A stretch of DNA of 27,112 nucleotides from Paracamarosporium sp. OC-R06-R3 (GCA_019828545.1 JACVRA010000775.1:1-27112), one strand, 5' to 3'. Counted from the first letter of the stretch, positions 1-11,446 are shown. Translations and numbers: made by a program. The notes: a model not told the origin generated them from the letters alone.

Positions 1-1167
1 ATGATCAGTGAGTCCCAAGCCTCGTTACACTTGTTAGGGTTTCACGACAATGTGAGACAGTGATAATAACAAGTAGCTTCAGAATGTTCAATTGTAGAGT
101 GAAGACGAATCGCTGGGGATAACCCTAGCAATTCTAGAGCTATTTATGCCGAGTAGGGCCAATATGGCCCGATTAGACCCAAACGGGCAACAATGCCCTC
201 TCAGCACCGCAACCTCCGACTGGCGTCTGACATTTAAATCTTTCTACTAAGAACTTATATTTAAAAACTAATTCTATTTACTACTTTATATATATACTTA
301 ACTTTAGGGCTTTAATAGGAGACACTCTATTATAAGGTAAGATTATATTACCAACCCCTGATTATTATTGTGCTGTAGGGTTAATTATAGAATACACTAT
401 AAGGACTTACACTTGTTAGTCTTAATCGGATCTACTAAAAACCCTTGTAGCATTAGAATTAGATACATCTACATAATAGCCAATATATATGCATGAAAGT
501 CATTGGTTGGCTCATCGTGTTCGCCGTGACATGCTAAACCATGTCTCGGGAACGGATACTAATGTCACCGAGAGCGGGCTGCCGAATTCATCCGTTTCTA
601 CGTCCGTACATCCGTCCGGCCCGGAAGCGCGCCGAGCCCAAAATTCGTCCGGCAAGTCGCGCGGAAGTTGGTTTGTGACCTACACTCTATTACCTTTACT
701 CAAGATCATGCCATGTAGTATTGCACGAGCGCTTCATCTGCGTACATTAAACCTACCTTTTGGTTACCGCTTGCTGGCTCAGGATGTCACCGCTGTAATA
801 AATTCTATCTTGTCGGATCGTTCGAGTCGTGACCCAGACGACAAGCCTATAGCTCTAAAGGGGACCGTTGACGATCGGAACCATATGAAACTACAAGATT
901 AGTAACTACAAAGCATTTGGTGCTTAGCTCCACTTTGGAGCCTAAAGCCAAGTCGTTGAGTCCAAACTTGGCCCAACAACAACTTGACAGGCCTATAGCA
1001 TTGCCGAAATAAATGAAGCATTTCCCCAGCGGTAATAGGATCCTGGACGAGTGACCCAAGAACGTATTCGCCGTATTCAATGCACATGCAGATCATGTAG
1101 TTATGCTAACGCGGTAGGTGAGTTAGATGAGTGTCACTAACTTAAAGTCTGCGGCATACGCTATGAA
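1..1167. other. TA-rich region upstream of the P450; no supported gene
   Basis: Positions 240-480 are very rich in A/T and TpA steps, as in RIP-affected or intergenic fungal DNA. A short inverted repeat (GGGCC, 5-base loop, GGCCC) lies near 156-170. An open frame of 137 codons runs at 489-902, but it opens in low-information sequence and I recognise no domain. The stretch 903-1167 would hold the promoter and 5' leader of the P450; no convincing TATA box is seen. Confidence 0.4.
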
Positions 1168-2951
1168 ATGGTTGGATTCAAACATCTTGCGGCACCATCC
1201 TACACTCCATTTTCTGACATGCACATCGAGCACATGGATCTATCCCACATTTCACAGGCCGCAGCACTTGCTACTGTGGTCGTGGTAATATGTGCTTATA
1301 TACTCATAGCTGGTCGCAGGCTGCAATTGGCAAGACTGCCTTTCTTTGGAGAAGCAGACGGAGAAAAGCAGCGCCAGGCACTTCTGACTTCCGCAAAAAG
1401 AATTTATCTCGATGGATATCAGATGGTAGACCTACTCTGTGCATTTGCTTGATAGTTCGTCGCTCACGTTCCAGAAGTTCAAAGACTCGGTTCACCGGAT
1501 AACATCACTCGATGGGGAAACCAACGTCATTGTCCCACCTAGTCTACTACCTGAACTGAGAAAATTACCCGATGATGTCCTCAGCTTTCCCAAGGCGGTT
1601 GAGAAAGTTAGTAATTACCTCTTCTCCGATTCATACCAACACTAAAACGACCTAGAGCATGGAAATCAAGTATACCCGAATTACGCCAGACGCACAACAC
1701 ATGGTACTCGCTGTGAGGGCTGATCTCACCCCTGCGCTTGGTAATAACGTTATTGTCCTTACTGCAATAAGTACGTTGACTTTGGGCTAGCTCGCATGAA
1801 CGATATCATTCAACAAGAAGTAACTACTTGCGTTGAGAAGCATCTTCCACAATGTAGTGATTGGTCAGAAGTTAATATCTACAAGGGCCTGGTCGACATC
1901 GTTGCACAAGTCTCCGGCCGGATTTTCGTTGGGCCAAAACTGTGTCAAGATCCTGACTACCTCGCTTGCGCTGCAAACTACACGCTAGATGTGATGGACA
2001 CTGTGACAGCTATCAAGAAAATGCGGCCTTGGATTCGCCCTTTTCTCGCCTCACGATTGCCAGACGTTCGCCGTCTTCGGCAGAGGGAGAAGACTGCAGC
2101 GGATTTGCTTTACCCTCTCATCACACAGAGGCGTGAAGCTGCCAAGAATGACCCCAAATGGGAGAAACCTGATGATATGACTCAGTGGATGCTGGACCGT
2201 GTCGATAAGGACAACATTTCTGTTGAGGAGTTCTCTAAGAGTCAGCTAACCTTGATATTTGCCGCGATCCATACCACATCGCTTACAGCGACGAATATCT
2301 TCTACACGTTGGCATCTACGCCCGAATGCATAGAGCTTCTGCGCGAAGAGATCTGTAGCGTTATTGCTAAACATGATGGAGCCGTCACGACCAAAGCACT
2401 GCAGCAAATGGAGAAACTTGACAGTTACATGAAGGAGGTTAGTCGGGTTTACCCACTCGATCTGAGTAAGTGGCAATCGATATATCCTATACGCGTCTAT
2501 TCTGACAAGGCAAGCATCCTTCAATCGCCGTGTACTCAAACCCTTCACCCTATCAAATGGCCAGTACATTCCAAAAGGGGTTATTATACAGGCACCAGCG
2601 CAAGCCATTAACAACGACTCCGCTTTTTTCCCTGATAGTGACAAGTTTGACGGACTTCGCCATTACAAATTGCGACGTGGTCGAACTTCGACGGATCATG
2701 CACGCAATCAGTTTGTCTCAACAAATGAACAGAGCTTGTTGTTTGGGTATGGACGCCATGCTTGTCCCGGTCGCTTCTTTGCTGCGAACGAGATAAAGAT
2801 GATAGTTGCGAAGATAATACTCGAATACGACGTGAAGATGCCGAACGATCTCAAAGAAAGATATTCTCAGATTGAGCTTGGAACAAATCTGTTCCCAGAT
2901 CCAAATAAGACGCTATTGTTCAAAAAGAGCATGCCAAAAAACACTATCTAG
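1168..2951 (+). CDS. Cytochrome P450 monooxygenase, ent-kaurene-oxidase-like, five exons
   Basis: This is a haem-thiolate monooxygenase, probably ER-anchored and acting on a lipophilic (terpenoid-like) substrate; the substrate is inferred only. The exons are 1168-1425, 1475-1606, 1656-1740, 1791-2465 and 2515-2951, with introns of 49, 49, 50 and 49 bp. Joined, they give 528 aa with no frame break, a normal length for fungal P450s. Visible motifs are an N-terminal membrane helix (about residues 30-47), the I-helix AAIHTT (316-321), the K-helix ExxR as EVSR (374-377), and the haem loop FGYGRHACPG (460-469) with Cys467 as iron ligand. AAIHTT and the text after the haem loop (RFFAANEIKM) resemble fungal ent-kaurene oxidase/CYP68-type enzymes. 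Translation could also begin at Met18 (1219) or Met23 (1234), the latter giving a more typical short leader before the helix. It looks functional. No terpene synthase or other backbone enzyme is in the window. Its 3' end faces that of the 1571-aa gene. Confidence 0.9.
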
Positions 2952-3349
2952 TAATGACATATTTACTCTTCTCGCTCATATACATCTCTACAGGGACAAA
3001 TAGACCTCGAATGAGGTTGCTACCCTTCGCGACGGTGCGCTGGTTAGCTTTGTATACAAGACTTGCTGCCAATGGAATGAGTCTCTCTTGTTCACTCATT
3101 GTGTTAGTCTGCAATAGGATAGGAGTATACAAATGAGCCCATTCTTAAAGTCATAAATATCACAGGATTAATGGAGAACAAATGGCAAAGACGCTGAAAG
3201 GAAGAGCGAGAGCCATCACTCACATTCTTCTTTGTTTTAAGACGGAGGAGATACAGTTTGGGCCATATAAGGAATAAATATTGAGTATACGAATACATCC
3301 TGGGTCTGCGAGGAAGTTACAAAGTTTTTGCGTTCTGAGGGCAACTAAT
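2952..3349. other. Intergenic region between convergent genes
   Basis: This stretch lies between the stop codons of the P450 (+) and the 1571-aa gene (-). It should hold both 3' untranslated regions. Short open frames on both strands show no family features, and I see no RNA gene or repeat. Confidence 0.5.
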
Positions 3350-6300
3350 CTAGCTACTTAAACTAGACTCAATTCTTTTAGGGCCCGGTTTGATGTTCGT
3401 TAGGTCTTTAAACTCTACCTCCAGCGCCTCCTCGAGAGCAGTAGGCGTGTATGTGCCCGTAATAACCCCAACAGCACGCTTTCCAAGCTCTGCCAGTAGC
3501 TGCGCGGTCTGCCCTGGCATCCACTGTACGGCAAACAAAAATCTGTTATCCTTGCCTCCGAGCGTTCCACCGATAATCAGAGTAAAGGGCTTCTGGTCAT
3601 CTTTGTTTGCTTTGATTTCGCCCCGGAAGTTAATCAACTGGATGTCCACGAGGGCGTCAAGTACGTCTGTAACAAATCCTTTAACCGCCTCGTAAGCAGC
3701 TTGGTCCAGTGCCTTGAAGCCCTCAAGTGTTTTCTTAGCAGCTATCAGAGCGAAGTTGTTCTTCTGTGCAAAGTCGACCGCGTTCTTTGCAAGTACGTAG
3801 CCAGACGACTCAAGGAATTTACCTGTTTCTTGTATCTGCTTGTTTAGAAGAGTGGAGCGTGCGGCCTCTTCATCTTCTTGCCTCTTGAGTTCGGCTTCGA
3901 TCTTATCACGAGCATTCTGCGCCGCTTGCTTCAACCTGTCGAAGGACAAGTTGCCTTCATTGACTGCGGCCTGGAGCTCCTTGAATGCTTCGTTGGCCAT
4001 GTACTGCAAGGATGCGATACGGGATTTGAAACCTTCAACGAGGTTATCAAATGCCCCTGCTGCTGATGCCATCGCCTTTTGCAAAGTCTTGAAGAAATCT
4101 GACTGCAGGATTGCTTGTACACCTCTGAGAACCATCTCGAATGCCCATAAAGCGGCTCGGGCTACGGCAAGCTCACCACGTAGAATGGCCCGTACAGCAT
4201 GCTGGACTGCATCAGTCGAAGTAGACAGCAATAAGAAGATGAGTACTCACCAAATCTCCTCGCCACCAGCTTGAAGATATTCTGCTGTCGTAATTAGCTA
4301 CCTCACCGTCCAATCTGTTTACCACACCTTGAAAGGTATTAGCGCACGTCATACTTTCAAATACACAAAGCAACCAGCTCTCACCTCGGGCCTGAGAGAC
4401 CTGATCAATGGCCTTTTGGACATTCCTTTCAGCATCACCGAATACTCTCATGAACTCAGCTCTCTGTTGGTCGCGTTTCTTCATTGCTTCTTCAACCTTC
4501 CACGGCTGTTCAGAATTGGCCTTGTTGACTTCTCCGCACGCATTCTGGTACTTGGCATTATTTGGCTCCAACCTACTAGCACGGTCTTTCTCGGCGTTGG
4601 TTACAGCAGAGTTGTATATCATGCTCGCGGTAGACCTGGATTTTGCATTTTCCAGTTTGACTTGCTCGAGTTTGACCATGGCTTCGGCAATCTCTCTGCG
4701 GAGCCTCTGCACCTCAGCTTCATTTTCTTGTACTAACTTGTCTAGAGCAGCCTTTGCTACCTCACACCTCTGATCATATTCTGCTTGTGCCTCGTCGACC
4801 TTCTTAATAGCTGCTCCAACGCCATTCTGCAACGCTTCGTGCGTTTTATCGATACATGCGATGATGGCCTCCTTGACCTGAGCAATAAGGGTTTGTTGTA
4901 TCGTAGCTTCCAATCTCCAGTCTGCAGCTTTGGGATTCTCGATTGTCTTTGCAGATACCATCTCTGCTCTGACCTTGAGGTAAAGGCCGGCAGACCAGAA
5001 CAGCTCGAAGTTGAAGTAGAATATTTTTTTAGGCATGAGCTGGCAGCGAATATCAGCCAACACCCAGGAATCGAATATCTGTATCATGCCGCTCAAGCGA
5101 AACATTTGTCGTTGTAACGTCAGTTCAACCTCCAACACAGCTTCCTCATCCTCAGGTCTAGCCCCGCGAACGACCAATGGCCCAAGTTTGAAATTCTTCA
5201 TCTTCGTTTTGAAGACAAATCCCATGGTCGAGAGCTCTGCATCCATAGAGGCGCTCCAATCCATGATCTGGACCTCACCCTTGAATCGAATACCTTTGGG
5301 ATAGAACTCCCCGAAGTAAGTGATTCCAGCACTGCTGTAGATAATCACGTTACGGAAGCAGATGATGTTCCCTTTAGGAAGCTCTATCTCTTTGTCAAGC
5401 GCAGATAGTATGAAAACTCCGATTTTGCCAAGATCAAGCTTAGGAGCGAAGATCTTTATCAAGGTGTTTGCAGGATTGGGTCCCATGACCAGCGTGGCAT
5501 CGTACCGGTCTTCATTGATGCCTATGCATGTAGTAATGCCGAACGTGTCGATCGTGCCCGATGCGAGGAAGGTTGGCCATTTGACTGACAAAGACCCACC
5601 AAGACTGTAAAGTTTCACCTGTTTACCAAGATTCAGGAAGTTTTCAAGACCATCCTTCTTCTCCATTAGCAGACCTAGGCTTCCAGTGACAGCATCTACA
5701 CCCAGCTCCATAGTTATCTTGAGAGGCTCTTCACGACCTTCTTCAATTCGCATGTAAAGTTCGCCAAAGAACTTGAGAACTGGGGTAGCGCTCGGATCTA
5801 TCTCTAGATAGATCGCGCCAGTGTAAAATCGCTCCCCGAAATCAATCTGGTCATGTCAAAGGGCATTCCGCAATTGAAGGTCACAAAGCACGTACCTTGA
5901 AGCTAGGGGGAAGAAATACTGCGACCTTAGGGATGTTTTGACCCGCAACATATCCGATTTTAAGGTAGGCTCGATCAGCCGCAGAAGTTTTCTTGAGCGC
6001 CTTTGTTTCCGTTGTGCCATTTTCCAGGCCCGGCACGCGATCTAGAACTGCAGCTATATAGAAGCCTGCCCACGTTAGCATCGCAAATCTGTTATTTGAA
6101 TGAGGCGCCCACCTTTCGTAATCTTGTTGCGAAAAATCTCCGGAGGGACATACGTTTCTTTCATGTTGGTCCCAAAGAAAGTAAAGTCTGAGAGTTTAGC
6201 GTCGAAGAAACCGCCTTCCTCAATCGCGTTAGGGAAGAAATCTCTCAGAGAGACCGTCGTACGCGCTTTGCCAGCCACCAGAAATTCCCAGTTTCCCTTA

Positions 6301-8267
6301 TCAGTATTGGTGATCGATAGCGTGACTCGAATGCGTAGCTTGTACTCCGCATCAGGCGCCAACGACTCTTTTTCACCAAATGGGAGGATGATGTCTCCAT
6401 AGATCCGCATACCGACAAACCAGGTTGCCTCGGCTGGTGGAGGCAACTTCTTAGCCTGCACGTCTTCGTTCGTGTCCTTCGCCGCTTCTTTGGCAGTAAC
6501 CGCAGCCTTATCAGCATTGACTTTGGCTTCACCCTTCGCTGAATCTTTGAAATCCGACTCGGTAGCCACTGGGGTCTTTCCAAAAGGAAACTTCCGCTTA
6601 TCCGTTTCAATGTCAGATTTAGCGTCTGCTGTCTTCGTAACTTCACTACTTTCTTCTTCTATCTTTGTCGCGTCGCCCTTCGATTCGTTGTCTTTCCCTT
6701 CCAAATCTTTCCCTTCGACCTCTTTATCACCTTCCTTAGGTGCAGCGAAAGGATCCGAAGTGTCACCTTTCTTCCTTCTACCAATGATAAAGTCAAGGTT
6801 GGCTTGCTTGATAATCACACCGTTATCAAGTGGCCATTGCGCCACAGTTCCTGTCCACCTGAGGCCTTCCCGACTGATCCATATACTCACGGTAGCCAGG
6901 GCATCATCTAGCTTCATCGTGCCTTCAAGAGAGAGCTTCCCTGCCTCGATGTGGAGTTTCAGAGTGTCGAATTCCATTTTTTTGTCTGGCTTTTCCACAT
7001 CATATTGGTGCACAGACTTAGCAAGTTGTTTAATGTCCTCAAAGGTCACTTCTTCCATGGTGCCTTCGATGAAGGAAACCTTCTGTGTCTGTGCAGGAGA
7101 ATACAATTCGCCACTGAGCATCACCACTCGGGTATGCCACGCCCATGATCCACAGAATTTGCATCCCCAGCCTTCATCCAAATCTCCACCTTTCGTCATC
7201 TGAGTCCTGCCTTTATTCGTCTTTGTGGTTGGGATATCTGCCGTGATGACCAAGTCTGTCAAAGTCACTCCTTCTACACCTAGAGGACATAGCCAAACTT
7301 CATCGCGGCGTAAGACCATGTCCAAGTGGATGAGGTCGGCTGCAAATGATGCCGTGTACTGGAGACGAAGCGGCAAGATGTCCCCAGGAAGATTGAGCTT
7401 GATATCGCCGAACACCTCTGCGCGAAATGCGCTTTTTGAGGTGGTCTTTGAGGCTGCGGGTGTTGCGTTCTTCTGCTTAGTCACGGGTCCGGTAGGTTTG
7501 TTAAGACTACCGGTACCCTTTTCCAGAAGGGCTGTTGACTTGGCCATATCAGATGTCCAGTTTCCAGTCGAGCTTGATCCTTGATTTGAACTCGCACTGG
7601 CTTCCGATGGTACTTGAGCTTGCGAAGTATCTTCTTTCAAATTCTTAAGAACCAGACGAACTCCCGCCGAGTAGATAGTAAGCATTGGTATGCCGACTGG
7701 GTATTGGACAACGATGCCCTCCAAGGCTCCCGCAAATGTCAACTCTCTGAAAGTAGATCCTGCTGCCGCATCAAGAGTGAATCCGAGATGTGCGGAAAGG
7801 CGTATTAATATATCCGATTCAGATATAAAAGACTGAAAAATATCCAGGACATCATCGAGTGCGCCGCCTAGTCGAATTTCCATACGAAGATATAAACCGG
7901 GCTCCTCTTGGCCAATCTTCTTATCGTACCATTGCAGCAAGAAATTCTCGAGAGCTAGCTCTTCGAAAGCCCCATTCTTGAAACTGGGGAAGAAGTCTAC
8001 CATCTTGACTTTGTCTTGAATTCGAAGCTCAACGAACTCCGGCTCTTCCACCACAGGTCCGACCCCGACGAAGAGCAAATCATCGAAGTATGTCTCTTCA
8101 TCTTGCCAGGGAGTAAAGCCCGCAGACTTCTTGACAGCTGCTTTTGGGACGGCCTGAACTTTCAAGGTCTGTTCTGAGGTACTCTGTTCGCTGAGAAGGC
8201 GATCCAGCTTCTTTTCTAGAGCATCCCAAGTGTCCTCCCCGACAATTGTAGTCACAGGTTCCGACAT
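3350..8267 (-). CDS. Large protein of unknown function (1571 aa), five exons
   Basis: I do not recognise a named family. The exons, in transcript order, are 8267-6113, 6065-5896, 5846-4385, 4327-4251 and 4201-3350; the introns are 47, 49, 57 and 49 bp, and frame is kept throughout. The start ATG (8265-8267) has a good context (GCAGCATGTCG). Residues about 60-210 and 280-500 are predicted-strand-rich (alternating hydrophobic residues). They are separated by a Ser/Thr/Gln linker (about 214-280) and followed by a very charged Lys/Glu/Asp linker (about 498-608). A second strand-rich block runs about 615-1075. Residues about 1096-1470 are almost wholly helical and charged, with coiled-coil character (EAQAEYDQRCEVAKAALDKL), followed by a short beta-rich tail. 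There is no signal peptide and no convincing membrane helix, so a cytosolic or complex-forming scaffold role is the simplest inference. It lies tandem to one of the two small paralogues at 9.2-11.4 kb, which may be partners. Confidence 0.85.
4328..4384 (-). other. Frame-neutral 57-bp intron inside the 1571-aa gene
   Basis: The donor is GTGAGA, the branch-like site GCTAAT and the acceptor TCAAG. The length is 57 bp and reads through without a stop, so keeping it would add 19 residues (1590 aa) and leave the rest of the protein unchanged. The inserted residues (GESWLLCVFE...) are hydrophobic and break the charged helical region, which favours splicing. I treat it as an intron. Confidence 0.65.
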
Positions 8268-9253
8268 GCTGCAGTTGTAAATGATAGGTTGGGCGCGACC
8301 ACAAGTAAGAATGCAACGTTTGGTGAACCGCCCTTGATAATATCAGTTGAATGATCAGTTTGCAAGCCTTGCGAACGGCTTGAATCGGTGTCTGTTGCCA
8401 CTTTTTCGAACCGCGCGCAAATGTATACTTACCCTCGCATTCTCCGGGAACGATCACACGAGTGTGACGTCCAGGTTGCGGCTTGCGTATACCTCAGCTG
8501 TAAAGTTAATTTCGTGATGCCATGGCGCGATGGCTCGATCGTGGAAGTGCAAGTGCGTTCATGACTGCAGGGCACGGCACGCTGGCCTAGACCTTGAAGA
8601 TCAATATTGCAGGACATGGGTAAGCGATGCATGTCAAAGGCCTCAACTCAACATTCCAGCCAGCCATGAAGGTCACGATGATGAGGATAAAAGCGGCTTA
8701 CTTAACCCATGAGAACTAAAGCATGAGAGCAAAGATGTGACGGGTTGTTGCTGCAGGTGATATGGTCGCCATGTTATGCAGCCCCACAGGCTAAACCGTG
8801 TTGGCTTAAGGCTGATCCCCACTTCAGCACGCCCGCCGCTTCGCTTTCGGCGGGGCCGTGCGCCCATCTCGCTTCTTTCGTTAACCCGCTTCTAGCACGA
8901 ACGTATCTCGGCTTCGACTTTTGCGCTGACATTATCCTAGGCTATTTTATCCTGATGGGTATGCTTTCTACCAGAGAGATGACGCGGCGACAAGAACAGG
9001 AAGCCAGGCCAGCTTTGCTTTGTCTCAGACCTTGGCTGCGTCTGTCGCTTCGTAGGCGAATGCCAATGATGAGCAAAAAGCACATCAGCCATGTATGAAC
9101 AGAGGAACTGGGCGCTTCTTACTTTTCTTTTGTCACGGAGGGGTATATTGCAACGCACAATATGTGACTCGGTAATGAGCGACATGTGAATGCCATATTC
9201 AGATTAAGTCGTGCAAAAACGTCATGGTTTGATTTACTAAATGTCATGATCGT
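8268..9253. other. Intergenic region upstream of the 1571-aa gene
   Basis: This 1 kb holds the promoter side of the 1571-aa gene and the 3' side of the small paralogue at 9254-9984. A frame of 117 codons at 8745-9098 (+) is matched by overlapping open frames on the other strand and has no recognisable domain, so I do not call it. No TATA box or repeat stands out. Confidence 0.45.
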
Positions 9254-9984
9254 CTAGTCGTCCGTAAAGAACTCCGCAAGCGCAGCAAGCCCAGTCTTCT
9301 TTCGAGGTATACCCGAAAAATCCAACAAGTCGTCGCCGATGACAGCCTTACTATACTCACCAACGAGATCTAGAGCCCCAGAGCCATACCCAGCATTTTT
9401 CAGTTTCTTGAGGGATCCCTCACCAAATTTGACGAATTGCGAGGGGACAAATCGGTGCTGTCATGAAAGATCTGTCAGTGGCCGCTCTAGAGTCGCCAGC
9501 TTTTCGAATCGTCACACCTGATAAGGGTTTCGCTCTTTGTCGTGCAAAACAAGGAAACGATCTTTGCCAGTAGAATCCGCTTGTCCGTATAAGAAGTCGT
9601 CCGTAATCCTGAAGCGGTATGTATCGATATCACCGAATTTGCTGCTCTCGAGCATCGAGTTGAAGGAGCTCAAGTTATCTTCTGCGATGAAAAGCCTAGC
9701 TCTTCCCTTCTCTGCGGTGGAGTCTAAGTCTCAGAAGTATTCTGTGAGCCCGATGTACCTGTATAAGTAAATGGGAATCTCTCATACCTGAAACTGGGTA
9801 ATCGACCAAGATCAAAGTGTACAGTTCCTTACAGTCTTCTCCATCTTGTGACCAAACAATGTCCAACTTCCGCGTATTTTTGCCCAGTGCCCATGCTGGA
9901 AACTCACAAAAATCTCCTTTCGCGACAGACTACAATTGTCATGTGAATTGAGATAACTAATAACAAAAGACTGCCTACCTTCAT
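9254..9984 (-). CDS. Small protein of unknown function, paralogue of the 10759-11446 gene
   Basis: The family is not recognised. The exons in transcript order are 9984-9979 (only six bases, Met-Lys), 9929-9788, 9723-9518 and 9457-9254, giving 185 aa; introns are 49, 64 and 60 bp. The reading was confirmed by comparison with the neighbour. Both share the core RLF-[IL]-AE, a YGQ motif, RFLVLHD, and a splice junction directly before HRF. Two introns sit at the same places and phases (phase 1 before the RLF block, phase 0 before HRF). The last two exons are well supported. The start is not: the frame upstream of 9929 is closed by a stop, and the true first exon may lie further upstream than 9984. 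There is no signal peptide or membrane helix. It is transcribed in the same direction as the 1571-aa gene, about 1 kb upstream of it, and diverges from its paralogue. Confidence 0.7.
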
Positions 9985-10758
9985 TTTCAATACCTGGTTA
10001 CAGAACGTAATTAGAGGCAACAGCGAACAATTGCGAGCGAATATCGCGGGAACTTAACCCCAGAAACATTCACAAGCACACGGACCGAATGTGACCTACC
10101 GAGAAACTAAATCCGGTATAGGACCACACGGCGAGAGCGGACCGAAGCCAGTTAGACGATAGCCCACTTAGGAGCATAGCGCGCATCGTGGCTGCAGATT
10201 GTTAAACGAAGCTACTCTGGTGAAAGATAGTACAGCTGAAGGAAAATCACCGTACCAATCCCTGTCACGTTCGAGACGCTATCCATCAGCGGCGGCTACT
10301 GTTTAGCTCATTCGATCCGCCTTGGCATTACTGGTCACGACTAGACGTATGAACTGTTCTTAGAATTTAGTCGATGTAGGAGTAGCTGAGGATGGTTGTG
10401 TCTAGACTGTTCTTACCTTCTTGCGCATCTATCAGCCGAAACAGGCCTTGCGTCAACCTCAGACACCAACTCGGATTCGTAACCACAAGCCGCCACGCGT
10501 CTCCAACATGCGAATCGTGGACCTAGGCCTGCGCATGGTCTGGAGGAGCTGCTCAGCTGGCGTGGACCCGGGGCTGCCGAACTCAAGCAATATTGCGAGT
10601 CTGGATTCGTGAGGCGCACACCCGTGGTTGACCTAGAAATGACTTCCACGTCTATAAAAGACGAGGGCTGCTTGCACAATCCATCAACATCACAACAACA
10701 TCAGAATCAATTCGTTCTTTCTCATAAAGCCCTATCAATCGATAGTTTTATTGTTATC
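9985..10758. promoter_or_regulatory. Shared upstream region between the divergent small paralogues
   Basis: This 0.77 kb separates the starts of the two paralogues and should carry both promoters. On the + side there is a clear TATA box (10653-10659) and a CA-rich leader. On the - side no TATA box is evident. The first exon of the left-hand gene may lie inside this interval: a short frame starting at an ATG near 10187 (-), beginning MRAMLLSG, ends at a possible donor, but I could not prove the join. Confidence 0.45.
10653..10659 (+). promoter_or_regulatory. TATA box of the small-protein gene at 10759
   Basis: TATAAAA sits 100 bases before the start codon and is followed by a CA-rich leader (CATCAACATCACAACAACAT) typical of fungal 5' untranslated regions. 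This spacing fits a leader of about 70 bases. Confidence 0.6.
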
Positions 10759-11446
10759 ATGTCGACCAAGATTGATGAGTCGAAACTGCCTGCTGCCAAC
10801 GAGATCGAGCTGCCAGCCGCAACGGTCCCAGTTGAGCTCAACGACGAACTCCGTGTCACCGCCTCCAAACTTACGGACAAGCCAACACTCGTCAAATGGA
10901 CACAGAACTGGGGCAGCGAGAAAAAGGGCATCTACTATGCAGTAACCTTCACGAATAAGTCGAAGGGTAAGCTGTTCAACGTGAAGATGATCGCACGACA
11001 TGGTGAACGCTAATATGGGTCAACCAGGAAACGATCCGGGTCGTTTGTTCCTTGCGGAGAAATTTGTAGACTCCTTCAAGGACTCTGCAAAGCTGGATGA
11101 CGACGTGTACACGTTCAGCGTCACAAACAAGTATCTCTACGGTCAGGACGACAAGGAGGCAAATCGCTTCCTAGTTCTTCATGATCCAAAGAATAAAATT
11201 TTCCAGGTACGCGGATGGGATTACATATAACATTTCAAAGCTCTTTTGAAGCATAAAAACTAATACTCATAGCACCGATTCGCGTCTAATAAGAATATCA
11301 AGATGGCGGACATGGCCACAGGAGTGGCTACAAGCGCTGCACAACGGGGCAAGGAGGAAGCAAAGATGATAAAGGAACTTGTATCAAGGAAGTTCGGGGA
11401 TGAGTTGAACTCATTTGATAAGGTTGACAAGGCGGATAAGGTTTAG
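10759..11446 (+). CDS. Small protein of unknown function (186 aa), paralogue of the 9254-9984 gene
   Basis: The family is not recognised. The exons are 10759-10966, 11028-11206 and 11273-11446, with introns of 61 and 66 bp; the first has a GCTAAT branch-like site and a CCAG acceptor. The start is the ATG after a TATA-driven CA-rich leader. The product is acidic/polar, without signal peptide or membrane helix. It has a strand-rich core with the motifs RLFLAE, YGQDD and RFLVLHD, then a helical, lysine-rich C-terminus (from HRF to the stop). The core and both intron positions match the divergent neighbour, so the two arose by inverted duplication. Its N-terminal region (first 30 residues, proline/alanine/glutamate-rich) is absent from the neighbour's supported model. 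Confidence 0.82.

Noticed and set aside
489..902. Open frame of 137 codons (+) with a phrase LLPLLKIMPCSIARAL that faintly recalls the middle of fungal P450s
   Set aside because: No haem, I-helix or ExxR motif, no link to the downstream gene, and the first half is composition-driven; support is too weak to call.
1290..2796. Separate short frames within the P450 region read as independent small genes or frameshifts
   Set aside because: They are exons or introns of one gene; four GT-AG introns of 49-50 bp restore a single 528-aa protein.
4212..5753. A separate 513-aa gene
   Set aside because: It is the third exon of the 1571-aa gene, extended past donor sites; splicing joins it to both neighbours in frame.
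3390..7808. Many + strand open frames opposite the large gene
   Set aside because: They are serine/alanine-rich antisense shadows of the - strand coding sequence with no domains of their own.
8745..9098. Open frame of 117 codons (+) with a hydrophobic stretch
   Set aside because: Arginine/leucine-rich translation with overlapping open frames on the other strand and no recognisable family.
9339..9770. Two + strand frames over the left small gene
   Set aside because: Antisense shadows; the - strand reading matches the paralogue at 10759 in motifs and intron positions.
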